Source: Pseudomonadota bacterium (GTDB taxonomy: Bacteria > Pseudomonadota > Gammaproteobacteria > Burkholderiales > Thiobacillaceae). From it: a stretch of DNA of 16,681 nucleotides. Position numbers and translations under genes: made by a program. Of this stretch, positions 1 to 6,655 are shown in pieces. The notes under the pieces are model-generated. The model was not told where the DNA came from and made no database searches. It worked only from the letters and a program-made list of their open reading frames with translations. The stretch lies in NCBI GenBank assembly GCA_021836225.1, contig JAKBJA010000184.1, positions 1 through 16,681 on the forward strand, read 5' to 3'. Numbering within the stretch: the first letter of the stretch is position 1; the number at the start of each line of letters is the position of its first letter.

Positions 1-5
1 GACCC

Positions 6-914
6 ATGCGGTTTTTCCGTCGAACAAGCGAGCAGGGCTTAACAGCGTATTTGCGTCTTCCGGGGCGTATTGCGTATGCGCGCGTCGACCGCAGGGTGGC
101 GGTACCCAGGCTGCTCGCCGCGGGCGTGGTACCGGTCAAGGGCGACGACTGGGGCGAGGCGCTGGCCCGCCTGCATGGCAGGGGTCCGGTCAGCCTGGTG
201 TTGAATCCGGCCGATTACAGGCTGCGTATGCTCGACGCACCGAACGTGCCCGCAGAGGAACTCAAATCCGCGGTGCGCTGGCAAATCCAGGACATGCTCG
301 ATTTTCACGCCGACGACGGCACGGTGGACGTGCTGGAGGTTCCGCATCCCGAGCACGTGAGTCATGCGCGGCAGATTTTTGCAGTGGCGGCGAAAAACAG
401 CCTGCTGTCAGAGGAAGCGGTGCTCGCGGCCAACGCCGGACTCAATCTCACCATCATCGACATCATGGAAACCGCACAGCGCAACCTGGCTACCCGGCTG
501 GAAAAGCCGGGGCGTGCGCTGGCGGTTTTTTCGTTCATCGAAACCGGCGCGCTGCTGACGCTGACGCTGGACAGCGAACTGTGCATGGCGCGCACGATGG
601 GGGTGAGCCAGACGCTGCTTGACAGCGAAGGCATGGACAACGTGCTGGAACGGCTGACGCTGGAAATCCAGCGCAGCCTGGATCATTTCGATCGCCAGTT
701 CGGCGGCATTCCCGTCGACCGCCTGTTGCTGGTGCCCACGGATCAGGTCGACGGCCTGCGCGATGGCCTTGCGGCCAATCTTGCCTTGCCGGTCGAGGTG
801 ATGAAGCTGGCGGAGGTGCTGGATGTCGCGGCCTTTCCGGGAGTGGGCGCGCTGCCATCCTCCTGCTTTCATGCCATCGGCGCGGCCCTGCGCATGGAAA
901 ACACCACGCCATGA
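6..914 (+). CDS. mshI: MSHA biogenesis protein MshI (PilM-like)
   Basis: Predicted 302-residue cytoplasmic protein with no membrane segment. It is taken as MshI, the actin-fold PilM-like component that docks under the PilN/PilO-type inner-membrane complex of the MSHA type IV pilus. The call rests mainly on position: it opens a run matching mshI-J-K-L-M-N order, and the next gene encodes a PilN-like protein. Internal features fitting the PilM/MshI fold include an alternating hydrophobic segment at about 145-190 and the helical stretch with ERLTLEIQRSLDHF near 215-230. The classical PilM nucleotide-binding signature (DIGSSSVK-like, near the N terminus) is not visible. The start is the ATG at position 6; only five bases precede it, so a ribosome-binding site cannot be judged and a longer N terminus is not excluded. 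It overlaps the next gene by 4 bp (ATGA), suggesting translational coupling. Confidence 0.8.
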   Translation: MRFFRRTSEQGLTAYLRLPGRIAYARVDRRVAVPRLLAAGVVPVKGDDWGEALARLHGRGPVSLVLNPADYRLRMLDAPNVPAEELKSAVRWQIQDMLDFHADDGTVDVLEVPHPEHVSHARQIFAVAAKNSLLSEEAVLAANAGLNLTIIDIMETAQRNLATRLEKPGRALAVFSFIETGALLTLTLDSELCMARTMGVSQTLLDSEGMDNVLERLTLEIQRSLDHFDRQFGGIPVDRLLLVPTDQVDGLRDGLAANLALPVEVMKLAEVLDVAAFPGVGALPSSCFHAIGAALRMENTTP

Positions 915-1564
915 GCCAGCAGATCAATCTCATCAGCCCGCTGCTGCTGAAGAAGCGCTATGCGTTCGGCCTGCGTGAAATGGCGCTGGCGCTGGGGCTG
1001 CTGCTGGCCGCTGCGCTTGCCTGGGCGGGTTACGTGCATTACCAGGCACACACCCTCGAAACCCGTGCCGCGCAGCAGGAGGCCCTGCAGGCGGCGGCAC
1101 AACAGGAGCTGGATCAATTGGCCGCCGCCGCGGTCCGCCCGGTGAGTGCGCTGCTGGCCGAGCGCAGCAGGGCGATACAGGCACAGGTGAAGCAGCGCGA
1201 AGTGTTGCTGGCGTCGATGGGCGGCTCGGTCGGGCACGCCTCGACGGGGTTCGCTGCGCGCATGCGCGCGCTCGCCCAGGGCAGCACGGACGGTGTCTGG
1301 CTGAACGGGTTCACCTTCGCGCCGGGCCATGTGGCCCTCAAGGGATCGGCCTTGAATGCCGGCTTGCTGACCACCTACGTGGATCGGCTCGGCAGCCAGG
1401 CCGCCTTCGCCGGCATGCAGCTTTCCGGCATGGATGCGGCGCCAGCACGCGCTGCGGATGGCGGGGCGGCCGGCACGGCGAAACTGCCTGACTACATCGA
1501 TTTCGCCTTGTACTCGGGCAGCCGGGACAAACCGGCCGAGCTGGGAGCGCCGCATGCTCAATGA
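911..1564 (+). CDS. PilN-like MSHA biogenesis protein
   Basis: Predicted 217-residue bitopic inner-membrane protein. It opens with SQQINLISP, close to the INL(L/I)P-type cytoplasmic motif by which PilN proteins bind PilM. A single hydrophobic segment follows at about residues 23-42, then an Ala/Gln/Glu-rich coiled coil (about 45-85) and a periplasmic domain with a ferredoxin-like pattern (GVWLNGFTFAPGHVALKGSA, about 136-155). This matches the PilN/GspL-C family, found in msh clusters between mshI and mshJ and sometimes called mshI2. Its expected role is to link cytoplasmic MshI to the PilO-like MshJ. It starts with the ATG that overlaps the mshI stop codon and ends 11 bp inside the next gene. 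No strong Shine-Dalgarno is seen, so coupled translation is likely. Confidence 0.78.
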   Translation: MSQQINLISPLLLKKRYAFGLREMALALGLLLAAALAWAGYVHYQAHTLETRAAQQEALQAAAQQELDQLAAAAVRPVSALLAERSRAIQAQVKQREVLLASMGGSVGHASTGFAARMRALAQGSTDGVWLNGFTFAPGHVALKGSALNAGLLTTYVDRLGSQAAFAGMQLSGMDAAPARAADGGAAGTAKLPDYIDFALYSGSRDKPAELGAPHAQ

Positions 1565-2210
1565 GAAATTGCGCGAGATCGCCGCGCGGATCGACGCGAT
1601 CAGTCTGAGGGAGCGGGTGTTTGTCTTCGGGGCGGCTGCGGTGGCGGTGCTCGCCCTGGTGCAGACCCTGCTGATCGATGCGGGCCAGCTTCGCCAGCAG
1701 AGCGCCCAGGCCCGCTTGCAGAGCGCCGACGCGGCGCTGGCACACATCGCGCAGCAACGGCAACTGCTGGCCGGCCAGGCAGGGCGCGACCCGGATCGGG
1801 CGGCGCGCGCTGCGCTGGCCGCCCAGGAAACCCGTCTGGCCGAACTGAATGCCGAACTTGAAAAGCTCGAACGCGCGCTGATTCCGCCCGCGCGCATGAA
1901 CCAGGTGCTGAAAAGCATGGTGCAGGAGACCGGCGGCATCCGGGTCGTCGGCTTCAGGACGCTCAGCCCGCAACCGGTTGCGCTGCCCGGCGCGGCCGAG
2001 GGTGCGCCGCCCGGGTTCTATCGCCACGGATTTGAAATCACCGTGAGCGGGCAATATTCCGATCTGGTCGCGTATCTCGAACGGCTGGAGGCCTTGTCCT
2101 GGCGCCTGAGCTGGTCCGAGGCGACGCTCGACGCCTCCGCCCGCCCGCAGCTGACGCTCACCCTGACGGTCCACACCCTGAGCCTGGAGGAAGCATGGCT
2201 GCGCGTATGA
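1554..2210 (+). CDS. mshJ: MSHA biogenesis protein MshJ (PilO-like)
   Basis: Predicted 218-residue bitopic protein. The cytoplasmic N terminus (MLNEKLREIAARIDAISLRER) is followed by one membrane segment at about 23-42, a long coiled coil (about 45-110), and a periplasmic ferredoxin-like domain with the PilO-type phrase HGFEITVSGQYSDLVAYLE at about 160-178. PilO/MshJ proteins pair with the PilN-like partner to form the inner-membrane alignment complex. An in-frame reading extends up to 1434, but the ATG at 1554 is preferred. It has a GGGAG Shine-Dalgarno at 1543-1547 with 6-nt spacing, and the protein then begins with the short tail-plus-helix expected of the family. The gene overlaps its upstream neighbour by 11 bp and mshK by 16 bp. 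Confidence 0.8.
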   Translation: MLNEKLREIAARIDAISLRERVFVFGAAAVAVLALVQTLLIDAGQLRQQSAQARLQSADAALAHIAQQRQLLAGQAGRDPDRAARAALAAQETRLAELNAELEKLERALIPPARMNQVLKSMVQETGGIRVVGFRTLSPQPVALPGAAEGAPPGFYRHGFEITVSGQYSDLVAYLERLEALSWRLSWSEATLDASARPQLTLTLTVHTLSLEEAWLRV

Positions 2211-2539
2211 TCCTGCTCGTCCTGGCCGCACTGCTGACGGCGCCGCTGGCCGCCGCGTCGCTGCCGGACCCGACCGCGTTGCCGACCAGCCTGTCGAGCG
2301 TCCCGTCCGGCACGACAGCAGAAGCGGCCGGTCTGGCCTGGGTCCGGGTCAATGGACGCCAGTCAGTCGCCTGGTATGGCGGCACCACCGTCAAAGTGGG
2401 TGATTCGGTGGACGGCGGGCAGGTGACCGCCATCCGCGAAGATCACATTGTCATCTCGGGCAAGGGCGGACGCCGCACCGTCCATCTGCTCGACCACACG
2501 ATCCGCACACAATCGCGAGCCCAGTCGCCGGCTCGATGA
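2195..2539 (+). CDS. mshK: MSHA biogenesis protein MshK (PilP/GspC-like)
   Basis: Predicted 114-residue exported protein with a Sec signal peptide (about residues 1-21, ending LAAAS). The mature part has a low-complexity linker and then a compact beta domain at about 47-103. Its pattern (WVRVNGRQSVAWYGGTTVKVGD, then VTAIREDHIVIS) resembles the homology-region domain of PilP and GspC. That fold bridges the inner-membrane PilN/PilO-type complex to the secretin. MshK proteins are poorly conserved, so the name depends partly on its place between mshJ and mshL. The start is well supported by GGAGG at 2186-2190, four bases before the ATG. The stop lies 15 bp before the preferred mshL start. Confidence 0.72.
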   Translation: MAARMILLVLAALLTAPLAAASLPDPTALPTSLSSVPSGTTAEAAGLAWVRVNGRQSVAWYGGTTVKVGDSVDGGQVTAIREDHIVISGKGGRRTVHLLDHTIRTQSRAQSPAR

Positions 2540-2554
2540 AACCAGGAATTGAAC

Positions 2555-4210
2555 ATGCATAAACACATCGTCTTGGCTGTATTGGTTCTGTCCGGCTGCG
2601 CCAGCCCACTCGGCAAGGCGGGCAAGGATGCGATGGACGGCGCGTTTGTCACCGCCGCGAGCCAGCCGGCACCGGTTGCGGCGCCGCCCGCGGCCGTGCA
2701 GCAGGCGGTCATGGACGCGGTGCGCGACGCGCCGCCGCCCGCGGCCAGGCCGCCACGCACCGAGCCGCGTTTCAGCCTCACCGTGAACAACGCCAAGGCG
2801 TCCGAGGTATTCATGGGCATGGTGACCGGCACGCCCTACAGCATGCTGGTGCACCCGGACGTGATGGGCACCCTGACGCTCAATCTGAAGAACGTGACGG
2901 TGCCCGAGGCGATGGAAGCGGTGCGCGCCCTGTACGGCTACGAATACGAAGTCCAGGGCACCCGCATCATCGTGCCGTCGCCCGCGCTGCAAGCCCGCAT
3001 CTACCACCTGAATTCCCTGGCAATGCAGCGCAAGGGGACGTCGGATATGCGGGTGGTGTCCGGCTCGGCCAGCATGAGAGGCGGCAGCGGCGGCGCAAGC
3101 GGGACCACGTCCGGCACCACCTCGCAGTCGCTGGAAACCAGCAGCGTGCAGACCTCGACCGATTCCAAATACTGGGAGGAAGTCAGCACGTCGCTGAAGA
3201 CCCTGGTCGGCGAAGCGGGCAGCGTGGTGGTGAGCCCGCAATCCGGGATCATCATCGTCAAGGCGGCACCGGCCAGCCTGCACATGGTGGAGAAGTATCT
3301 GCGCGCGTCGGAATGGGTGAGCGCCCGCCAGGTGATGCTGGAAGCCAAGATCCTCGAGGTGCAGCTGAACGACGGTTATCAGTCGGGCATCAACTGGGCG
3401 ACGCTGCAGTATGGCGGCAAGACCGCCATCGGGGTGAGCGGTGTGAGCCCCAGTATCGGACCCGGCGGAACGAGCCTGGTCAATCTGGGTGGAACGGTGG
3501 CGCAAATGCTGGGCGGCGCGATTCCCGGCCCGGCCGGCAGCGTGTTCGGGCTGGCCTTCAACGATGGGGATTTCGGCGCCGTCATCAACCTGATCAAGAG
3601 CCAAGGCGCCGTGCACGTGCTGTCCAGTCCGCGCATCGCCACCATCAACAACCAGAAAGCCGTGCTCAAGGTCGGCACCGACGACTTTTTCGTCACCGAA
3701 GTCACCGGCGGCACGGCCGCAGCGCTGGGCGTTCCGGCCACGCCGCCCACCGTCGTCGTGCAGCCTTTCTTTTCCGGCATTGCGCTGGACGTGACGCCGC
3801 AAATCGACGACAAGGACAACATCACGCTGCACGTTCGCCCCTCGGTCAGCAACGTCACCGAAAAGGAGAAGGACATCCGCCTGGGCGACCTGGGGAATTT
3901 CGTGCTGCCGCTGGCTTCCAGCAGCATCTCGGAAACCGACAGCGTGGTGCGCTTGAAGGACGGCCAGATCGTCGCCATCGGCGGCTTGATGAGCCAGTCT
4001 TTCGACGACAGCAAGAACCGCATCCCGGTGCTCGGTGACATTCCTTATCTGGGGGAGCTCTTCGGCAACACCAGCCAGAGCAGGCTGAAGCGCGAGCTGG
4101 TGGTGCTGATCAAGACCACCCTGATCCGCGACAATCAGGACTGGAACCGCGACCTGGAAGCGACGCAACGCCGTTTCCAGACCTACGAGCTGCCTGAATT
4201 CCGGCCATGA
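2555..4210 (+). CDS. mshL: MSHA pilus secretin lipoprotein MshL
   Basis: Predicted 551-residue outer-membrane secretin, the multimeric channel through which the MSHA pilus leaves the cell. A short lipoprotein signal ends in LSGC (Cys15). An Ala/Pro linker follows, then an N0/STN-type domain at about 73-145 (FSLTVNNAKASEVF onward) and a Ser/Thr/Gly-rich insert at about 169-205. A KH-like ring domain lies at about 215-270, and the C-terminal secretin domain (about 320-530) carries the hallmark IPVLGDIPYLGELFG near 489-503. The ATG at 2555 is preferred over an in-frame TTG at 2549 because AGGA at 2544-2547 lies 7 nt upstream and the signal peptide then has normal length. It overlaps mshM by 4 bp. 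Confidence 0.9.
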   Translation: MHKHIVLAVLVLSGCASPLGKAGKDAMDGAFVTAASQPAPVAAPPAAVQQAVMDAVRDAPPPAARPPRTEPRFSLTVNNAKASEVFMGMVTGTPYSMLVHPDVMGTLTLNLKNVTVPEAMEAVRALYGYEYEVQGTRIIVPSPALQARIYHLNSLAMQRKGTSDMRVVSGSASMRGGSGGASGTTSGTTSQSLETSSVQTSTDSKYWEEVSTSLKTLVGEAGSVVVSPQSGIIIVKAAPASLHMVEKYLRASEWVSARQVMLEAKILEVQLNDGYQSGINWATLQYGGKTAIGVSGVSPSIGPGGTSLVNLGGTVAQMLGGAIPGPAGSVFGLAFNDGDFGAVINLIKSQGAVHVLSSPRIATINNQKAVLKVGTDDFFVTEVTGGTAAALGVPATPPTVVVQPFFSGIALDVTPQIDDKDNITLHVRPSVSNVTEKEKDIRLGDLGNFVLPLASSSISETDSVVRLKDGQIVAIGGLMSQSFDDSKNRIPVLGDIPYLGELFGNTSQSRLKRELVVLIKTTLIRDNQDWNRDLEATQRRFQTYELPEFRP

Positions 4211-5103
4211 GCAGCTGGTGGGGGCACTTCGGCCTGCGCGAGCCGCCGTTCGGCCTGACCCCCGACACCGGTTTCTTCTTTCCCGCGCTGCCGCATCGGG
4301 ACGCCCATGAAACGCTGCTGTATGCCTTGAGCGTGGGCGAGGGTTTCCTGGTGGTCGAAGGCGAGGTCGGCACCGGCAAGACCCTGCTGCTGCGGCGTGT
4401 GCTGAACACGCTGCCGCAGCGCTGGCAGGCGGCCTTCGTTCCCAATCCGGGACTCGATCCGCGCGGTCTGTATGCGGCGATCGCGATCGAGTTCGGCGTG
4501 CCGGGCGACGGCAGCCCTGAAGCATTGCTGCACCGCCTGGAACGGCATTTCATCGAGCTGGCCCGGCAGGATCGGCAGCCCGTGGTGCTGATCGACGAGG
4601 CACAGGCGCTGCCTGCCGAAACCCTCGAAGCCGTGCGCCTGCTGACCAACCTGGAAACCGAGAAGCGCAAATTGCTTCAGGTCGTGCTGTTCGGCCAGCC
4701 CGAATTGATGGCCCGGCTGCGCGAGAAAGCCACCCGGCAAATTCTCACCCGCATCAGCTTCCATGCCGCTTTGCGCCCGCTCGGCCGGCGCGAGGTGGCG
4801 GCCTATGTGCGGCACCGCCTGGCGGTGGCAGGGCGCGAGGGCGCAGTCTTCACCGTGTGGGCGGAGCGTGCGCTGTGGCGCGCATCCCGCGGACTGCCGC
4901 GGCTGGTGAACATCATCGCGGCCAAGGCCATGATGCTGGCCTATGGCCAGGGCGCGCCCCGGGTCGTGCGCCGCCACGTGATCGCGGCCGCGCAGGATAC
5001 GCTTGCCGCCCGCAAGCGCATGCCGCTGGCGCCGCTGGCCTGGGGACTGGCGCTGCTGGGACTGACTGCCGCAACCGCGGCCGGCTGGCGCTTGCTGGGA
5101 TGA
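4207..5103 (+). CDS. mshM: MSHA biogenesis ATPase MshM (ExeA-like)
   Basis: Predicted 298-residue AAA-type ATPase of the ExeA/MshM family. The N terminus (FGLREPPFGLTPDTGFFF) is the standard family opening. Walker A is GEVGTGKT at residues 52-59 and Walker B is VVLIDEA at about 126-132, followed by the sensor-containing region (LLTNLETEKRKLLQVVLFGQPEL). A hydrophobic C-terminal segment (about 274-297) probably anchors it in the inner membrane with a very short tail. ExeA-type proteins use ATP to help insert or assemble the secretin through peptidoglycan, so MshM probably serves MshL. The start overlaps the mshL stop (ATGA). A 16-bp gap precedes mshN. Some ExeA relatives have a peptidoglycan-binding domain after the helix; this one does not. 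Confidence 0.88.
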   Translation: MSSWWGHFGLREPPFGLTPDTGFFFPALPHRDAHETLLYALSVGEGFLVVEGEVGTGKTLLLRRVLNTLPQRWQAAFVPNPGLDPRGLYAAIAIEFGVPGDGSPEALLHRLERHFIELARQDRQPVVLIDEAQALPAETLEAVRLLTNLETEKRKLLQVVLFGQPELMARLREKATRQILTRISFHAALRPLGRREVAAYVRHRLAVAGREGAVFTVWAERALWRASRGLPRLVNIIAAKAMMLAYGQGAPRVVRRHVIAAAQDTLAARKRMPLAPLAWGLALLGLTAATAAGWRLLG

Positions 5104-5119
5104 ATCCGGAAGGAACGGG

Positions 5120-6163
5120 ATGAGCGTCATCAACCAAATGCTGCGGGAACTCGATGCGCGCGGCAGCACGCCGGCCGAATTGCCGGTGAAACCCGTCCGC
5201 CCGCTGGGTGCAAAACGTCGTCATGCCGGGCTGGTTCTGGGCGGAATGGCCCTGTTGGCAGCCGCTGCGGCGGGCTACTGGATGCGGCACCCGGTCCCCG
5301 CGACGGACGTGCCGCCGCACGCCCCCGCCGCGGCCCGGCAGCAGACCGACGCGGTCAGCATCGCGCCGGCCGCCACTGCAGCCGCGAAGCAGCCCGTTCC
5401 GCTGCCGGCTGCCGCTGCCTCCGAGCCGACGATCGTGGTATCCCGGCAGCCCCCGGGTCGGGAGCCTTCACGCGAGGAGGCGCAGCAGGCACCCAGGCAG
5501 GCGCTGAGCGCCCCGCCCGCACCTTTCCCGTCTCTCCGGGGGCAGGATCGGGAAACGCCACCGAGCGAGCCGGCGGTGGTCAAAATGACGGCGCTCTCAC
5601 CCGAGGCCGAGGCGCAACAGCTTCACGACGAGGCGCAATTGCTGCGCCGCAGCGGAAAAGACGATGCGGCCATGGGCAAGTATCGGCAGGTGCTGGAGCG
5701 CAACCCGGGGATGACGGGCGCGCGCCTGCAGCTCGCCGGGCTGCTGCGGGAAACGGGCCAGGCCGATGCGGCCTTGTCGCTGCTCACGGCGGGATTCGAG
5801 CAGCGTGCCGACGATCGGCTGGCGATCGCAGCGGCGCGCCTGTTGGCCGACCAGGGGCAGCGCGAGGCGGCGCTGGCGTGGCTGCAGCGCGGACAGACCG
5901 GCTTGCGCCCCGCGGACCATGCCTTGATGGGGGCCTTGCTGTCACAGGCACATCGTCATGAGGAGGCGAGTGAGGCGTATCGGCGGGCGCTGGCCGCCGA
6001 CCCCGGCCACGGGGGGTGGCAACTGGGCCTGGGGCTGGCGCTGGAGGCGCAGGGAAGGCTCGATGAGGCGCGGGCCGCTTACCGGACCGCGTTGGAGCGG
6101 GCGCAATTCAAGCCCGAAGTCATGCAGTTCTTGCGCGAACGCAGCGGTTTGTCCGGACCGTGA
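5120..6163 (+). CDS. mshN: MSHA biogenesis TPR protein MshN
   Basis: Predicted 347-residue bitopic protein. It begins MSVINQMLRELDARG, the characteristic short amphipathic N terminus of MshN proteins. One membrane segment follows at about 37-55, then a disordered Pro/Ala-rich periplasmic linker (about 57-155) and tetratricopeptide-like helical repeats from about 160 to 340. The repeat signature is clear in EASEAYRRALAADPGH and DEARAAYRTALERA. TPR domains scaffold protein-protein contacts; in this operon MshN probably stabilises the trans-envelope complex. A GGAAGGAA Shine-Dalgarno at 5108-5115 supports the start. It is the last msh gene in the window: mshE and mshG, which usually follow, are absent, and a candidate terminator comes next. 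Confidence 0.85.
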   Translation: MSVINQMLRELDARGSTPAELPVKPVRPLGAKRRHAGLVLGGMALLAAAAAGYWMRHPVPATDVPPHAPAAARQQTDAVSIAPAATAAAKQPVPLPAAAASEPTIVVSRQPPGREPSREEAQQAPRQALSAPPAPFPSLRGQDRETPPSEPAVVKMTALSPEAEAQQLHDEAQLLRRSGKDDAAMGKYRQVLERNPGMTGARLQLAGLLRETGQADAALSLLTAGFEQRADDRLAIAAARLLADQGQREAALAWLQRGQTGLRPADHALMGALLSQAHRHEEASEAYRRALAADPGHGGWQLGLGLALEAQGRLDEARAAYRTALERAQFKPEVMQFLRERSGLSGP

Positions 6164-6194
6164 GAGCCCGACTTGATCGGGTGCTGCAGTACTT

Positions 6195-6222
6195 TGTGTT
6201 GCAATTAAACAACGCATTTTTT
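6195..6222 (+). terminator. Candidate intrinsic terminator of the msh operon
   Basis: A 7-bp stem pairs 6195-6201 (TGTGTTG) with 6210-6216 (CAACGCA), including one G-U pair. The loop is 8 nt and the stem is directly followed by six T residues (6217-6222). It lies 31 bp after the mshN stop. The stem is weaker than usual for so GC-rich a genome, so some read-through into the next gene is possible. The same bases also contain a promoter-like pair, TTGCAA (6200-6205) and TGTAAT (6224-6229) with 18-bp spacing, an alternative reading. Confidence 0.45.
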
Positions 6223-6231
6223 CTGTAATGG

Positions 6232-6259
6232 AAGAAAATCAATAGACTGTGGTTTTCTT
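6232..6259. promoter_or_regulatory. AT-rich dyad overlapping a -35 region (possible operator)
   Basis: AAGAAAA at 6232-6238 is repeated inverted as TTTTCTT at 6253-6259, with a 14-nt spacer; C6240/G6251 could extend the symmetry. It covers the expected -35 position of the promoter ending at 6277. It could be a regulator site or simply A/T tracts acting as an upstream promoter element. Symmetry alone is the evidence. Confidence 0.3.
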
Positions 6260-6268
6260 TTACCGATT

Positions 6269-6277
6269 TGCTAGAAT
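6269..6277 (+). promoter_or_regulatory. Extended -10 promoter for the small lipoprotein gene
   Basis: TGCTAGAAT combines the extended -10 TG with the hexamer TAGAAT (5 of 6 match to TATAAT) at 6272-6277. No good -35 hexamer is seen 16-18 bp upstream, as is usual for extended -10 promoters. The next bases are very GC-rich (CCGCGCG), a discriminator type often linked to growth-rate or stringent control. Transcription would start near 6284, giving a leader of about 70 nt before the ATG at 6356. Confidence 0.55.
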
Positions 6278-6355
6278 CCGCGCGTCGGCTGGATCACAAG
6301 TCCCGGACCGATCTCTGGTGTGGGTTTTAATATTCGTAAGTAAAAGGGAAATCAA

Positions 6356-6583
6356 ATGAAATACTCCGCTCTCCTGGCCGCTCTGCTGGCTATCTCCATG
6401 ACCGCTTGTGGCCAAAAAGAAGAAGCTGCTGCTCCTGCTGAGGCACCTGCTGCCGAAGCTCCGGCTCCGGAAGCTGCTGCTCCGATGGAAGCTGCTCCTG
6501 CTGAAGCCGCTCCGGCTGACGCTGCGGCTCCCGCTGAAGCGGCTCCGGCTGACGCTGCTGCTCCCGCACCTGCTGCCCAGTAA
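6356..6583 (+). CDS. Small Ala/Pro/Glu-rich lipoprotein
   Basis: Predicted 75-residue lipoprotein of no recognised family. A 17-residue signal ends in a usable lipobox (SMTAC; lipidated Cys18), leaving a 58-residue mature chain built almost only from Ala, Pro, Glu and Asp, with no aromatic residues and a strongly negative charge. It contains two copies of an 11-residue unit (AEAAPADAAAP, residues 49-59 and 60-70). It is probably an extended, unstructured tether in the periplasm or on the outer membrane; no catalytic function is expected. GGGA at 6346-6349 with 6-nt spacing supports the start. Alanine is encoded by GCT in 28 of 36 cases, unlike neighbouring genes, which favour GCG/GCC; such bias can mark high expression. 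It is monocistronic, between its own promoter and a strong terminator. Confidence 0.8.
   Translation: MKYSALLAALLAISMTACGQKEEAAAPAEAPAAEAPAPEAAAPMEAAPAEAAPADAAAPAEAAPADAAAPAPAAQ
6500..6565 (+). repeat. 33-bp in-frame tandem repeat (two copies)
   Basis: Positions 6500-6532 and 6533-6565 are two 33-nt units that differ at two positions, both silent third-codon alanine changes (GCC/GCG and GCG/GCT). Each unit encodes the same 11 residues. The array lies in a longer GCT-rich tract and could expand or contract in frame by slippage. Confidence 0.85.
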
Positions 6584-6600
6584 TTCCGGGTTCAGGAACG

Positions 6601-6629
6601 AAAAACCGGCCTTCGGGCCGGTTTTTTTT
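6601..6629. terminator. Bidirectional intrinsic terminator
   Basis: A perfect 6-bp GC stem, CCGGCC (6606-6611) and GGCCGG (6616-6621), closes a TTCG tetraloop. It is flanked by five A residues on the left and eight T residues on the right. On the plus strand it ends the lipoprotein transcript. Read on the minus strand it has a five-T tail after the stem and can end the convergent aminotransferase transcript. Confidence 0.92.
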
Positions 6630-6655
6630 CGCCTGCGATTTGCCGTAGAAGGGGG

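Noticed and set aside
2363..4525. A 720-codon open reading frame on the minus strand opposite mshK, mshL and mshM
   Set aside because: It is antisense to three well-supported genes. Long antisense frames are common in GC-rich DNA with strong third-position bias, and its His/Arg/Ala-rich product shows no domain.
6167..6181. CCCGA/TCGGG hairpin just after mshN
   Set aside because: The stem is only 5 bp and lacks a T tract; the hairpin at 6195-6222 is a better terminator candidate.
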